Source: Pseudomonas sp. RIT-PI-q | GTDB taxonomy: Bacteria; Pseudomonadota; Gammaproteobacteria; Pseudomonadales; Pseudomonadaceae | Reading direction: 5' to 3' | Length of the DNA: 64,000 bases | NCBI RefSeq assembly: GCF_001297125.1 | Contig: NZ_LHPC01000056.1 | Coordinates: 62,001 to 126,000 of the forward strand | Shown: positions 25,264-34,930 of the stretch, piece after piece | Numbering within the stretch: the stretch's first letter is position 1 | Layout of the letters: every line of letters starts with the position of its first letter | Program-made: the position numbers and the translations under genes | Notes under the pieces: generated by a model | The model's input: only the letters and a program-made list of their open reading frames with translations | The model's database searches: none | Told to the model about the DNA's origin: nothing

Positions 25264-25944
25264 CTAGTCAAGCAGATCCAGTTGCAAATGCTCGGCCACC
25301 GCTTCCGCCGTCACCACCTTGAGTTTTGGCACTCGCCCGAGGCACGGCGCGGGGATTCGCTCGGCGAGCGTCGCCAGGTTTTCCTCCAGGCGCGAAGTCT
25401 TCGGATCGATGATATTGGCCACCCACCCCGCCAACTGCAGACCGTCCTGAGCAATCGCCTCGGCTGTCAGCAATGCATGATTGATGCAACCCAGGCGCAC
25501 GCCGACCACCAGAATCACCGGCAGGTCCAGCGCCATCGCCAGGTCCGACAGGTTGTCCTGATCCGCCAATGGCACCCGCCAGCCGCCGGCACCTTCGATC
25601 AAGGTGAAATCCGCCTGCATGTCGAGAATTTCCTGCATTGGCGTCAACAGGGAGTGCACCGTCAACGCCACACCGGCCTCGCGCGCCGCCAGATGCGGCG
25701 CGATGGCGGGTTCGAACGCCACCGGGTTGACCTGTGCATACGTCAACGGCACCGAACATTCCGCCAGCAACGCCAACGCATCAGCATTGCGCAAGCCCTT
25801 GGGCGTCACATCGCAACCGGAGGCGACCGGTTTTCCTGCGGCCGTGCTCATGCCCGCCGACCGCGCGGCATGCAGCAATCCTGCGGCAACGGTGGTCTTG
25901 CCGACATCAGTGTCAGTACCGGTGATGAAATAGGCTGCGCTCAT
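25264..25944 (-). CDS. bioD: BioD, dethiobiotin synthetase
   Basis: A 226-residue ATP-dependent synthetase that closes the ureido ring of dethiobiotin from diaminopelargonate and CO2. The P-loop FITGTDTDVGKTT is at residues 6-18, with ATP/substrate segments GAGGWRVPL and VVGVRLGCINHALLT. Last gene of bioFHCD; its ATG overlaps the bioC stop by four bases. Confidence 0.96.
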   Translation of the reverse strand: MSAAYFITGTDTDVGKTTVAAGLLHAARSAGMSTAAGKPVASGCDVTPKGLRNADALALLAECSVPLTYAQVNPVAFEPAIAPHLAAREAGVALTVHSLLTPMQEILDMQADFTLIEGAGGWRVPLADQDNLSDLAMALDLPVILVVGVRLGCINHALLTAEAIAQDGLQLAGWVANIIDPKTSRLEENLATLAERIPAPCLGRVPKLKVVTAEAVAEHLQLDLLD

Positions 25945-26753
25945 AAGGGTTTCTCCAAAACGGCGTAGACCACTTGATAAGTCGCCGGCAGGCCTTGTGC
26001 CTGACGAAACTGCTCATAAGCCTCGACCAGGCCGAGGATCCGTGCCCTGCCGGTCAAACCGCCGGGCCGACCGGGGTTCAGATTGTGCGCGCCCAGCGCC
26101 TTGAGTTCATGCGTCAGGCTGCGCACGTCCGGGTAATGCAATACATGCGGACGGGTTTCCAGCGTCGCGACGTTCAAGCCACTGTCCGCGCACAACTGTT
26201 GATAAATCCCGAACTCGCGGAAGCGATTGACGTGCACCATGCCGTCCACCTGACGCCAACTGTCACGCAACTCGTACAACGTTCCCACGCACAGACTAGC
26301 AAACGCGAAAATGCCCCCCGGTTTCAGCACCCGATGCGCTTCACTGAGCACCGCGGCGAAGTCCGAACACCACTGCACCGCCAGGCTGGAAAAGACCAGG
26401 TCGAAGGTCGAGTCCTGCAAGGGCAAACGCTCGGCATCACCGGCAACGAAATGCGCAGCGCCACCCAACGGCCGTGCGTGATTGAGCATGCCTTCAGCGA
26501 TGTCCAGCGCCACGCCATGACCGGCAGGAAAACGCTCACCCAGCGCACGACTGAAATGCCCGGTGCCACACCCCAGGTCGAGCCAACGACCCGGCACACA
26601 GTCATCGGGCAAACGGCTCAATAATTGGCTGCCGACATCACGCTGCAATTCGGCCACGCTGTCATAGCTCGCCGCCGCGCGGGAAAAGGACGCCGCTACT
26701 TGGCGCTTGTCGGGCAAGCCGCCGGGCAGGTTGGGAAGGGATAAATCAGTCAT
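25941..26753 (-). CDS. bioC: BioC, malonyl-ACP O-methyltransferase
   Basis: A 270-residue SAM methyltransferase that caps malonyl-ACP and so starts pimelate synthesis. The SAM motif WLDLGCGTGHFSRAL and the later motif LVFSSLAVQWCSD are clear. I use ATG 26753 (MTDLSLPNLPGG), overlapping the bioH stop by eight bases; ATG 26765 four codons upstream is an alternative. It is coupled to bioH before it and bioD after it. Confidence 0.95.
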   Translation of the reverse strand: MTDLSLPNLPGGLPDKRQVAASFSRAAASYDSVAELQRDVGSQLLSRLPDDCVPGRWLDLGCGTGHFSRALGERFPAGHGVALDIAEGMLNHARPLGGAAHFVAGDAERLPLQDSTFDLVFSSLAVQWCSDFAAVLSEAHRVLKPGGIFAFASLCVGTLYELRDSWRQVDGMVHVNRFREFGIYQQLCADSGLNVATLETRPHVLHYPDVRSLTHELKALGAHNLNPGRPGGLTGRARILGLVEAYEQFRQAQGLPATYQVVYAVLEKPL

Positions 26754-27477
26754 CGCCGAACTCATGCAAAAAGGCCTGAATCGCCCCCGCTACACCGTGA
26801 GGATCTTCCAGGAGAAACGCGTGGCTGGCCTGTTCGATCAGGCCGATTTCGACATCCGGCAGCAATGTCAGCAGGTCGCCCGCCGCTTCGGCCGGGACCA
26901 GTCCGTCAAGGCCGGCGAACAAGTGCAATTGCGGACCGCGAAAGGCTTGTAAAGCCTGACGGGTGTCCAGTTGTGCGAGCAACTCCAGTCCACTCATCAG
27001 CACCTCTGCCGACGTGTGTGGCGCGCCACCGAGCAACAGCCGCGACAACCCGCGCGGGTCTTCGGCGCCTTGCGCGCAGAGCAGTGAAAAGCGTTTCAAT
27101 GTCATGCGCGGATCGGCATTGCAGCCAGCCAGGAACGCATCGAAGGTCTCGCCAGGCATCGCGCTCGGCCATTGCTCATGGGCGACAAACGAAGGGTTAC
27201 TCGCCAGGGTCAGCACGCCGCAGCAACGATCGCCGCGCCGGGCCGCCAACTCGGAGGCAAGCATGCCGCCCAAGGACCAGCCACCGAGCCAGACATCCTG
27301 TGGCACGGTCGAATCGAGTTCATCGAGCCACTCTTCAAGCGTGCTCGACGCCAACTCCGGCAACGGCTCGATCTCGACTTGCAGGTGTTCGTCCAGCCCC
27401 TGCAAGGCTGCCGCCAATGGCTCCAGCGGCGAAATCCCGAGGCCCCAGCCGGGCAGCAGAATCAAACGATTACGCAT
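26746..27477 (-). CDS. bioH: BioH, pimeloyl-ACP methyl ester esterase
   Basis: A 243-residue alpha/beta hydrolase that removes the methyl cap once the pimeloyl chain is made. The nucleophile is Ser68 in GGWSLGGML; an Asp in LFAGLDGLVP and a His in EQASHAFLLED complete the triad. The start is ATG 27477 (MRNRLILLPGWG), with GGAG eight bases before it; the frame is open for 15 more codons upstream but those overlap bioF. It overlaps bioF by eight bases. Confidence 0.95.
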   Translation of the reverse strand: MRNRLILLPGWGLGISPLEPLAAALQGLDEHLQVEIEPLPELASSTLEEWLDELDSTVPQDVWLGGWSLGGMLASELAARRGDRCCGVLTLASNPSFVAHEQWPSAMPGETFDAFLAGCNADPRMTLKRFSLLCAQGAEDPRGLSRLLLGGAPHTSAEVLMSGLELLAQLDTRQALQAFRGPQLHLFAGLDGLVPAEAAGDLLTLLPDVEIGLIEQASHAFLLEDPHGVAGAIQAFLHEFGDD

Positions 27478-28648
27478 GGCTTGGCTCCGGTCCCAGTTGT
27501 TGAAAACAATCGGCCAGTCCATTTAACAATAGCTGTACCTGTGCCTCGCTGTGGGCGGCGGTCAGGGTCACGCGTAGACGAGCGCTGCCGGCCGGCACGG
27601 TCGGAGGGCGGATCGCGGTCACCATCAGGCCGCGCTCGCGCAGCATCTGCGACAAGCGCACCGCACGCCCGGCATCACCGACCATGATCGGCTGGATCGG
27701 CGTGAAGCTGTCCATCAGCTCCAGGCCGATCTGCTCGGCACCTTGGCGGAACTGCCGGATCAGCGTCTTCAAATGCTCACGTCGCCAGTGCTCGGTGCGC
27801 AGCAGTTCGAGGCTTTTCAGCGTCGCGCAGGCCAGGGCCGGCGGTTGGCTGGTGGTGTAGATGTAAGGGCGGGCGAACTGGATCAGGCTCTCTATCAGTT
27901 CTTCACTGCCGGCGACAAAAGCACCGGCGGTGCCAAAAGCCTTGCCGAGGGTGCCGACCAGTACCGGTACGTCTTCCTGGCTCAGACCGAAATGTTCGAC
28001 GATCCCGCCGCCATTGGCGCCCAGCGGACCAAACCCGTGCGCGTCATCGACCATCAGCCACGCACCTTTGGCCTTTGCCTCCCGCGCCAACGCCGGCAGG
28101 TCGGCAATGTCACCGTCCATGCTGAACACGCCGTCGGTGACCACCAGCGTATTGCCGGTGGCCTTCTCCAGACGTTTGGCCAGGCTCGCCGCGTCGTTGT
28201 GCAGATACCGATTGAAGCGCGCACCGGACAACAGCCCCGCGTCCAGCAACGACGCATGATTGAGCCGGTCTTCCAGTACCGTATCGCCCTGCCCGACCAG
28301 CGCGGTGACCGCGCCGAGGTTGGCCATGTAACCGGTGGTGAACAGCAACGCACGCGGGCGACCGGTCAGGTCGGCCAAGGCTTCTTCCAACGCGTGATGC
28401 GGGCTGCTGTGGCCGATGACCAAGTGCGAAGCACCGCCACCGACGCCCCATTTCGAAGCGCCAGCACGCCAGGCTTCGATCACTTGCGGGTGATTGGCCA
28501 GGCCCAGGTAGTCATTGTTACAGAACGCCAGCAACGGCTGGCCATCGACCACCACTTCCGGGCCTTGGGGGCTTTCGAGTAATGGGCGCTGGCGATAGAG
28601 ATTTTCGGCACGACGGGCAGCAAGGCGTGCGGCGAGATCGAAAGACAT
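27470..28648 (-). CDS. bioF: BioF, 8-amino-7-oxononanoate synthase
   Basis: A 392-residue PLP enzyme of the alpha-oxoamine synthase family that joins pimeloyl-ACP and alanine. Visible: FCNNDYLGLANHPQV, the HNASLLDAG-type substrate segment DRLNHASLLDAGLLSG, DDAHGFGPLG, and the Schiff-base lysine in GTLGKAFGTAG. ATG 28648 gives the family length. It leads bioFHCD; a REPIN separates it from bioB. Confidence 0.96.
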   Translation of the reverse strand: MSFDLAARLAARRAENLYRQRPLLESPQGPEVVVDGQPLLAFCNNDYLGLANHPQVIEAWRAGASKWGVGGGASHLVIGHSSPHHALEEALADLTGRPRALLFTTGYMANLGAVTALVGQGDTVLEDRLNHASLLDAGLLSGARFNRYLHNDAASLAKRLEKATGNTLVVTDGVFSMDGDIADLPALAREAKAKGAWLMVDDAHGFGPLGANGGGIVEHFGLSQEDVPVLVGTLGKAFGTAGAFVAGSEELIESLIQFARPYIYTTSQPPALACATLKSLELLRTEHWRREHLKTLIRQFRQGAEQIGLELMDSFTPIQPIMVGDAGRAVRLSQMLRERGLMVTAIRPPTVPAGSARLRVTLTAAHSEAQVQLLLNGLADCFQQLGPEPSHA

Positions 28649-28696
28649 GCAGGCCTCGAAGGTCAGATCACAAAACTCAAGATTGGCGCAATCCAA

Positions 28697-28788
28697 TGTG
28701 GGAGCGGGCTTGCCCGCGATAGCGATCTATCAGTCACCCGCTATGGAGCGGGTTACACCGTCATCGCGGGCAAGCCCGCTCCCACAGG
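28697..28788. repeat. REPIN, GCGGGCTTGCCCGC variant
   Basis: GTGGGAGCGGGCTTGCCCGC and its exact complement face each other in the bioB-bioF gap. The spacer includes a further short inverted repeat (ACCCGCTATGGAGCGGGT). It may shape relative levels of bioB and bioFHCD transcripts. Confidence 0.92.
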
Positions 28789-28821
28789 GTTTTGCATTCC
28801 TTCAGAAGTGTCAGCGAAGGG

Positions 28822-29877
28822 TTAGACGGCTGCGTTGTAGAACTGCTCGCTGCTCTTCTGCTCCACCAATGCCTGCTCGATGGCGGCTTGATGCACTTCA
28901 TCGGCGTGTTCTTCACGCGCTTCCGGCAGGATGCCCAGGCGCGAGAACAGTTGCATGTCCTTGTCGGCCTGCGGGTTGGCGGTGGTCAGCAGTTTGTCGC
29001 CGTAGAAAATCGAGTTCGCGCCAGCGAAGAACGCCAGGGCCTGCATCTGCTCGTTCATCGCTTCGCGACCAGCGGACAGGCGCACGTGGGATTGCGGCAT
29101 CAGGATGCGCGCGACGGCGAGCATGCGAATGAAATCGAACGGGTCGATGTCGTCGGCATTTTCCAGCGGCGTACCGGCGACTTTCACCAGCATGTTGATC
29201 GGCACCGACTCCGGATGCTCCGGCAGGTTGGCCAGCTGGATCAGCAGATTGGCGCGGTCGTCGAGGGACTCGCCCATGCCGAGGATGCCGCCAGAGCAGA
29301 TCTTCATCCCCGACTCACGCACGTAGGCCAGGGTTTGCAGGCGCTCGCTGTAGGTGCGGGTGGTGATGATGCTGCCGTAGAATTCCGGCGAGGTGTCGAG
29401 GTTGTGGTTGTAGTAATCGAGGCCAGCGTCGGCCAGCGCAACGGTCTGGTCCTGATCGAGACGACCCAGGGTCATGCAGGTTTCCAGGCCCATGGCTTTC
29501 ACGCCTTTGACCATTTCCAGCACGTATGGCATGTCTTTGGCCGACGGATGTTTCCACGCCGCGCCCATGCAGAAACGGGTCGAACCAATGGCCTTGGCGC
29601 GAGCGGCCTCTTCGAGGACCTTCTGCACTTCCATCAGCTTTTCTTTTTCCAGGCCGGTGTTGTAGTGACCGGACTGCGGGCAATATTTGCAATCTTCCGG
29701 GCAAGCGCCCGTCTTGATCGACAGCAGCGTCGACACCTGGACCCGGTTGGCGTCGAAATGCGCGCGGTGCACCGTCTGCGCCTGGAACAACAGGTCATTG
29801 AATGGCTGAACGAAGAGTGCTTTGACTTCGGCCAAAGACCAGTCATGACGCAGGGTTGCAGTGGTGCTGGCGCTCAT
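28822..29877 (-). CDS. bioB: BioB, biotin synthase
   Basis: A 351-residue radical SAM enzyme that inserts sulfur into dethiobiotin. The radical SAM cysteines are Cys59, Cys63 and Cys66 in CPEDCKYC; RFCMGAAWK, YNHNLDTSPE and the iron-sulfur arginine region HVRLSAGRE are all present. It is transcribed toward bioF, leftward, and is divergent from comF. Confidence 0.97.
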   Translation of the reverse strand: MSASTTATLRHDWSLAEVKALFVQPFNDLLFQAQTVHRAHFDANRVQVSTLLSIKTGACPEDCKYCPQSGHYNTGLEKEKLMEVQKVLEEAARAKAIGSTRFCMGAAWKHPSAKDMPYVLEMVKGVKAMGLETCMTLGRLDQDQTVALADAGLDYYNHNLDTSPEFYGSIITTRTYSERLQTLAYVRESGMKICSGGILGMGESLDDRANLLIQLANLPEHPESVPINMLVKVAGTPLENADDIDPFDFIRMLAVARILMPQSHVRLSAGREAMNEQMQALAFFAGANSIFYGDKLLTTANPQADKDMQLFSRLGILPEAREEHADEVHQAAIEQALVEQKSSEQFYNAAV

Positions 29878-29969
29878 GGGCGTTTCCTTTGTTTTATGCT
29901 GGGCAAGCGGCTGGGGGACGGAATACCCACAGACGCGACACGGATGTTCGGCATATTTAAGGAAGACTC

Positions 29970-30710
29970 ATGCGCTGTCAACCACGATACGAAGGACCGG
30001 TTTACATCTGGTTAAAAAACGAACAGTTTTGTTTGCTTTGCGGCGAAGCATCCGATGAAAGGACACCGATCTGCACCGCTTGTGAAACCGAACTGCCCTG
30101 GCTTGGCGACCACTGTCAGACTTGCGCCCTGCCCTTACCCGCGTCGGGGCTGACGTGCGGCCAATGCTTGAAGCAACCGCCGGCCTTCGAAAGGGTCGCG
30201 GCGCCATGGACCTACAGCTTTCCGATCGACAGCCTGATCACCCGCTTCAAGCACAGCGCGAAGTGGCCGTTCGGTCACCTGCTCGCAGAACTCCTCGCCC
30301 AGTCCCTGCAACACCGCTTCGGTGAAGACCTCGACCGACCAGACGCGCTGGTTCCGGTGCCGCTGGCCGCTAAACGCCTGCGTGAACGAGGTTTCAACCA
30401 GGCCGCAATGCTTGCGCGCTGGCTCAGCACAGGTCTCGACATTCCCTGCGACGAAACCCTGTTGCGGCGGATCCAGGACACTAGCGCCCAACAGGACCTG
30501 AACGCCGAGGCGCGTAAAAAGAACCTGCGCAATGCCTTTGCCCTCGCGCCCGATGCGCTCATCAAGGGTCGTCACCTGGCGTTGGTCGACGACGTGCTGA
30601 CCACCGGCGCCACGGCCCAGGCCCTGGCTCGCCTGTTGATGGAGGCTGGCGCCGCTCGGGTCGACGTCTATTGCCTGGCCCGCACGCCCAAACCTGGCGA
30701 CACAGTCTGA
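29970..30710 (+). CDS. comF: ComF-family phosphoribosyltransferase-like protein
   Basis: A 246-residue ComF/GntX-type protein. A zinc ribbon uses Cys21/Cys24 and Cys35/Cys38 (CLLC, CTAC), followed by a second pair of Cys-x-x-Cys motifs (CQTC, CGQC); the C-terminal phosphoribosyltransferase domain has VPVPLAAKRLRERGFNQA and the PRPP motif LVDDVLTTGATA. Family members act in DNA uptake by competent bacteria; the role in Pseudomonas is not settled. AAGGAAG stands before the ATG. Confidence 0.92.
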   Translation: MRCQPRYEGPVYIWLKNEQFCLLCGEASDERTPICTACETELPWLGDHCQTCALPLPASGLTCGQCLKQPPAFERVAAPWTYSFPIDSLITRFKHSAKWPFGHLLAELLAQSLQHRFGEDLDRPDALVPVPLAAKRLRERGFNQAAMLARWLSTGLDIPCDETLLRRIQDTSAQQDLNAEARKKNLRNAFALAPDALIKGRHLALVDDVLTTGATAQALARLLMEAGAARVDVYCLARTPKPGDTV

Positions 30711-30728
30711 CTTAACGACACAAACCCC

Positions 30729-30811
30729 CTGTAGGAGCGAGCTCGCTCGCGAAGGTGTGTCAGTCGATACCAATGCGCCTGACACACCCTCGCGAGCAAG
30801 CTCGCTCCTAC
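30729..30811. repeat. REPIN, GAGCTTGCTC variant
   Basis: TGTAGGAGCGAGCTCGCTCG faces CGCGAGCAAGCTCGCTCCTA with the complementary inner flanks GTGTGTCAG/CTGACACAC. Confidence 0.9.
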
Positions 30812-30872
30812 TTGACTCCCGTCTCCCAAGCCGCCAACGTCTTCCCCATCGCCACAGCCAAAGCGTCTCGCC

Positions 30873-31637
30873 ATGTCCTTGCCTACGTTGTTGTCCCAGC
30901 ACATCGTCCGTCGTCCGCAACGGATCGCGTTACTGCAGCACATCGCCGAACAAGGCTCGATCACCCGCGCCGCGAAAAGCGCCGGCCTGAGTTACAAAGC
31001 GGCGTGGGACGCCATCGATGAATTGAACAACCTCGCACAGAAACCCTTGGTGGAACGCAGCGTCGGTGGCAAGGGCGGCGGTGGTGCCAAACTGTCCAGC
31101 GAAGGTGAGCGCGTGTTGCGTCTGTACCAAAAGCTGCAAGTCTTGCAGGCGCAGGTGCTGGAAGCCGCCGAAGATGCCAGCGATCTCGACTTGCTCGGTC
31201 GACTGATGCTCAGGACCAGCGCGCGCAATCAATTGCACGGCAAGGTCGTGGCGATCGAAGCCCAAGGACGTAATGACCTGATCCGTCTTGAACTGGCCGA
31301 AGGCTTGACCATCGATGCGCAGATCACCCACGACAGCACCCTGCGCCTGGAGCTGGAAACCGGCACCGAAGTGGTCGCGCTGATCAAGGCCGGTTGGCTC
31401 GATCTGCTAGATGTCGAGGGCACTGCAACGACTGGACACAATTGCTTGAAGGGCATCATCGAAGAGATTCTCGACGCCGAAGACGGCCCCAGCGAAGTGC
31501 GCATTGGCCTGCCCAATGGCCAGACACTGTGCGCGCTGGCTGAACCGTTGCACTTGAAAAACCTCAATCTCACCACGAACAAACCCGTGTTAGTGCAGTT
31601 CGCCCCTTCCAACATTTTGCTCGGCACCCCGCTCTAA
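30873..31637 (+). CDS. modE: ModE-type molybdate-responsive regulator
   Basis: A 254-residue ModE: an N-terminal winged helix (GSITRAAKSAGLSYKAAWDA) and two C-terminal TOBE/Mop-like molybdate domains (residues about 120-185 and 190-254; TSARNQLHGKVVAIE, GHNCLKGIIEEIL). ModE with molybdate represses molybdate uptake and controls molybdoenzymes. No modABC genes are within this window, so it acts at a distance here. The ribosome site ahead of ATG 30873 is weak. Confidence 0.88.
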   Translation: MSLPTLLSQHIVRRPQRIALLQHIAEQGSITRAAKSAGLSYKAAWDAIDELNNLAQKPLVERSVGGKGGGGAKLSSEGERVLRLYQKLQVLQAQVLEAAEDASDLDLLGRLMLRTSARNQLHGKVVAIEAQGRNDLIRLELAEGLTIDAQITHDSTLRLELETGTEVVALIKAGWLDLLDVEGTATTGHNCLKGIIEEILDAEDGPSEVRIGLPNGQTLCALAEPLHLKNLNLTTNKPVLVQFAPSNILLGTPL

Positions 31638-31655
31638 CCCAAGCCCCACGCAATC

Positions 31656-31791
31656 CCTGTAGCAGCTGCCGAAGGCTGCGTTCGGCTGCGCAGCAGTCGT
31701 AAAACCAACACCGCGGTGTATCAGGAAAACCGTGTGCTCAGGGTTTACGACTGCTGCGCAGCCGAACGCAGCCTTCGGCAGCTGCTACAGG
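31656..31791. repeat. Long inverted repeat of the GCAGCAGTCGTAAAA family, copy 2
   Basis: CTGTAGCAGCTGCCGAAGGC at the left and GCCTTCGGCAGCTGCTACAG at the right, with arms of about 45 bases up to GCAGTCGTAAA/TTTACGACTGC. It lies between the modE stop and the PhoX-type gene. Confidence 0.9.
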
Positions 31792-31878
31792 GATCGCGAG
31801 AGTTGCGGCAAGAGGACTGCAACAAAAGCTTCATGCGCGCTCATTAAGGTGACTGCAAAAACCAGCAGGGAGCCTGAT

Positions 31879-33780
31879 GTGAGCCTATTAGAAGACAACC
31901 AATCCACCGACCTCGAGAAAATGGTCGGCCTCAGCCGTCGTGGCTTCATCAGCGCCGGGGCCCTGTGCGGTGCGGCAATGTTTATGGGCGGCAACCTGCT
32001 GAGCCGCAGCGTGCTGGCCGCCAGTGTCAGTGCCGGCTCCAGCAAGCTGTTGGGTTTTGACAGCATTGCCGCCGCCACCAGCGACGCCATCAGCCTGCCA
32101 CCGGGCTACAAGTCCTCGGTGTTGATCAGCTGGGGCCAGCCGCTGCACAAGAACGGCCCGGCGTTCGACCCGAGCGGCAACGGCACGGCCCAGCAACAGG
32201 AAGTCCAGTTCGGCGACAACAACGACGGCATGAGCCTGTTCGAATTTCCCGGTGAAAAAGATCGGGCGCTGATGGCGATCAACAACGAATACACCAACTA
32301 TCGCTACCTCTACCCGCACGGCGGTATGCCGCAATCGGCAGATGAAGTGCACAAGGCGCTGGCCTGCGAAGGCGTGTCGGTGATCGAAGTACAGCGCAAG
32401 AACGGCCAATGGCAATTCGTCCAGGGCTCGCGCTACAACCGGCGCATTCACGGCAACGCGCCGATCAGCCTGAGCGGCCCGGCCGCCGGGCACGAACTGG
32501 TGAAAACCAGCGCCGACCCGCACGGCAAGAATGTCCTCGGCACCTTCCAGAATTGCGCCAACGGCAAGACGCCGTGGGGCACCTACCTGACCTGCGAAGA
32601 GAACTTCACCGACTGCTTCGGCAGCAGCAATGCCGAGCAGAAGTTCGACGCCGCGCAGAAACGCTACGGCGCGGTGGCGACCAGTAAAGAGATCAACTGG
32701 CATCAACACGACGAGCGTTTCGACCTGGCGAAAAACCCCAACGAGCTCAACCGCCACGGCTGGGTCGTGGAGATCGACCCGTTCGATCCGCAATCGACGC
32801 CGGTCAAGCGCACCGCACTGGGCCGTTTCAAACACGAAAACGCGGCCCTTGCCGAAACCAGCGACGGTCACGCCGTGGTGTACATGGGCGACGACGAACG
32901 CGGCGAGTTCATCTACAAATTCGTCAGCCGCGACAAGATCAACCACAAAAACCCCAAGGCCAACCACGACCTGCTGGACCACGGCACCTTGTACGTGGCG
33001 CGCTTCGACGCGGGCGACAGCAATGCCGATCACCCGAAAGGCCAGGGCGAGTGGATCGAACTGACCCACGGCAAAAACGGCATCGACGCCAGCAGCGGTT
33101 TTGCTGACCAGGCCGAAGTGCTGATTCACGCGCGCCTCGCCGCCAGCGTGGTGAAAGCCACGCGCATGGACCGTCCGGAATGGATCGTCGTCAGCCCCAA
33201 GGATGGCCAGGTCTATTGCACCCTGACCAACAACGCCAAACGCGGCGAAGACGGTCAACCGGTGGGCGGGCCAAACCCGCGTGAGAAGAACGTTTACGGG
33301 CAGATCCTGCGCTGGCGCACCGACCGCGACGATCACGGTTCGAAAACCTTTGCCTGGGATTTGTTCGTGGTCGCCGGCAACCCCGGCGTGCATGCCGGTA
33401 CACCGAAGGGTGGTTCGTCGAACATCACCCCGCAAAACATGTTCAACAGCCCGGATGGCCTGGGTTTCGACAAGGCCGGGCGGCTGTGGATTCTGACCGA
33501 TGGCGACTCGAGCAACGCCGGTGATTTTGCCGGCATGGGCAACAATCAGATGCTCTGCGCCGACCCGGTAACCGGCGAGATCCGCCGCTTCATGGTCGGG
33601 CCGGTGGGGTGTGAGGTGACGGGGATCAGCTTCTCGCCGGATCAGAAGACCTTGTTTGTCGGGATTCAGCATCCGGGGGAGAACGGCGGGTCGACGTTCC
33701 CTGAGCACCTGCCGAATGGCAAGCCGCGGTCTTCGGTGATGGCCATCTCGCGCGAAGATGGCGGGGTCGTCGGCGCCTGA
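31879..33780 (+). CDS. PhoX-family protein (DUF839), Tat-exported
   Basis: A 633-residue PhoX-like protein. The N-terminus carries a twin-arginine signal (LSRRGFISAGALCGAAMF, arginines at 20-21). The mature part shows PhoX blocks such as GVSVIEVQ, TCEENFTDCFG, HGWVVEIDPFDP and SPDGLGFDKAGRLWILTDGD. The characterised PhoX is a calcium/iron-dependent periplasmic alkaline phosphatase; many relatives are uncharacterised, so phosphatase activity is an inference. GTG 31879 with GGGAG seven bases ahead is the start; the frame upstream runs through a repeat element and is not coding. Confidence 0.88.
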   Translation: MSLLEDNQSTDLEKMVGLSRRGFISAGALCGAAMFMGGNLLSRSVLAASVSAGSSKLLGFDSIAAATSDAISLPPGYKSSVLISWGQPLHKNGPAFDPSGNGTAQQQEVQFGDNNDGMSLFEFPGEKDRALMAINNEYTNYRYLYPHGGMPQSADEVHKALACEGVSVIEVQRKNGQWQFVQGSRYNRRIHGNAPISLSGPAAGHELVKTSADPHGKNVLGTFQNCANGKTPWGTYLTCEENFTDCFGSSNAEQKFDAAQKRYGAVATSKEINWHQHDERFDLAKNPNELNRHGWVVEIDPFDPQSTPVKRTALGRFKHENAALAETSDGHAVVYMGDDERGEFIYKFVSRDKINHKNPKANHDLLDHGTLYVARFDAGDSNADHPKGQGEWIELTHGKNGIDASSGFADQAEVLIHARLAASVVKATRMDRPEWIVVSPKDGQVYCTLTNNAKRGEDGQPVGGPNPREKNVYGQILRWRTDRDDHGSKTFAWDLFVVAGNPGVHAGTPKGGSSNITPQNMFNSPDGLGFDKAGRLWILTDGDSSNAGDFAGMGNNQMLCADPVTGEIRRFMVGPVGCEVTGISFSPDQKTLFVGIQHPGENGGSTFPEHLPNGKPRSSVMAISREDGGVVGA

Positions 33781-33784
33781 TCGG

Positions 33785-33870
33785 GCCTCTTCGCGGGCAA
33801 GCCTCGCTCCTACACGTCATGCGCGAAATTAACGCGAACCCTGTAGGAGCGAGGCTTGCCCGCGAAGGCG
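33785..33870. repeat. REPIN, GAGGCTTGCCCGCG variant
   Basis: TCTTCGCGGGCAAGCCTCGC and its complement, 5 bases after the PhoX-type stop. Confidence 0.9.
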
Positions 33871-33953
33871 TCCGCACAGTCACCACCTATCTGCGCCCGT
33901 CTGCGCTACCATGCTTGGCCGGACGCGGCAGCCTGCTGCGCGCAGGAGTCAGC

Positions 33954-34928
33954 ATGGCCCACCCGTTTGCAACCCTCACCCCAGACCTCGTGCTCGATGC
34001 CGTCGAAAGCATCGGCTTTCTCAGCGACGCGCGCATTCTGGCGCTCAACAGCTACGAGAACCGTGTCTATCAAGTCGGCATCGAAGACTCCGAGCCGCTG
34101 ATCGCCAAGTTCTATCGTCCGCAGCGCTGGACCAACGAAGCGATTCTCGAAGAGCACCAATTCACCTTCGAACTCGCCGAATGCGACGTACCGGTCGTCG
34201 CGCCGATGATCCACAACGGCGCCAGCCTGCACGAACACAACGGTTTCCGCTTCACCCTGTTCCCCCGCCGTGGCGGCCGTGCGCCAGAGCCGGGCAATCT
34301 CGATCAGCTGTATCGCCTCGGCCAGTTGCTGGGGCGCCTGCACGCCGTCGGCGCGACAAAACCGTTCGAACACCGTGAAGCGTTGGGCGTGAAGAACTTC
34401 GGCCAGGACTCGCTGAACACATTGCTCGAAGGCAATTTCGTACCCAAGAGCCTGCTACCGGCCTACGAGTCCGTGGCCCGCGACCTGCTCAAGCGTGTGG
34501 AAGAGGTCTACAAGGCCACGCCGCACCAGAACATCCGCATGCACGGTGATTGCCACCCGGGCAACATGATGTGCCGCGACGAGATGTTCCACATCGTCGA
34601 CCTCGACGACTGCCGCATGGGGCCTGCCGTGCAGGACATCTGGATGATGCTGGCGGGCGATCGTCAGGAATGTCTGGGTCAGTTGTCGGAATTGATGGAT
34701 GGCTACAACGAGTTTCACGACTTCGACCCGCGTGAATTGGCACTGATCGAGCCACTGCGCGCCTTGCGCCTGATGCACTACAGCGCCTGGCTCGCCCGTC
34801 GCTGGGACGACCCGGCGTTCCCCCGCAGTTTTCCGTGGTTCGGCACGGAGCGGTATTGGGGCGATCAGGTGTTGGCGTTGCGTGAGCAATTATCCGCACT
34901 CAACGAAGAACCGCTGAAACTGTTCTAA
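33954..34928 (+). CDS. srkA: SrkA/RdoA-type stress response kinase (YihE)
   Basis: A 324-residue APH/choline-kinase-fold protein kinase. YQVGIEDSEPLIAKFYRP holds the ATP-binding lysine; the catalytic loop is MHGDCHPGNMM and the metal aspartate is in HIVDLDDCRMGP. SrkA counters stress-induced cell death in E. coli. ATG 33954 has CAGGAG seven bases upstream; the frame extends back through the REPIN but that part is noncoding. Confidence 0.92.
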   Translation: MAHPFATLTPDLVLDAVESIGFLSDARILALNSYENRVYQVGIEDSEPLIAKFYRPQRWTNEAILEEHQFTFELAECDVPVVAPMIHNGASLHEHNGFRFTLFPRRGGRAPEPGNLDQLYRLGQLLGRLHAVGATKPFEHREALGVKNFGQDSLNTLLEGNFVPKSLLPAYESVARDLLKRVEEVYKATPHQNIRMHGDCHPGNMMCRDEMFHIVDLDDCRMGPAVQDIWMMLAGDRQECLGQLSELMDGYNEFHDFDPRELALIEPLRALRLMHYSAWLARRWDDPAFPRSFPWFGTERYWGDQVLALREQLSALNEEPLKLF

Positions 34929-34930
34929 CC

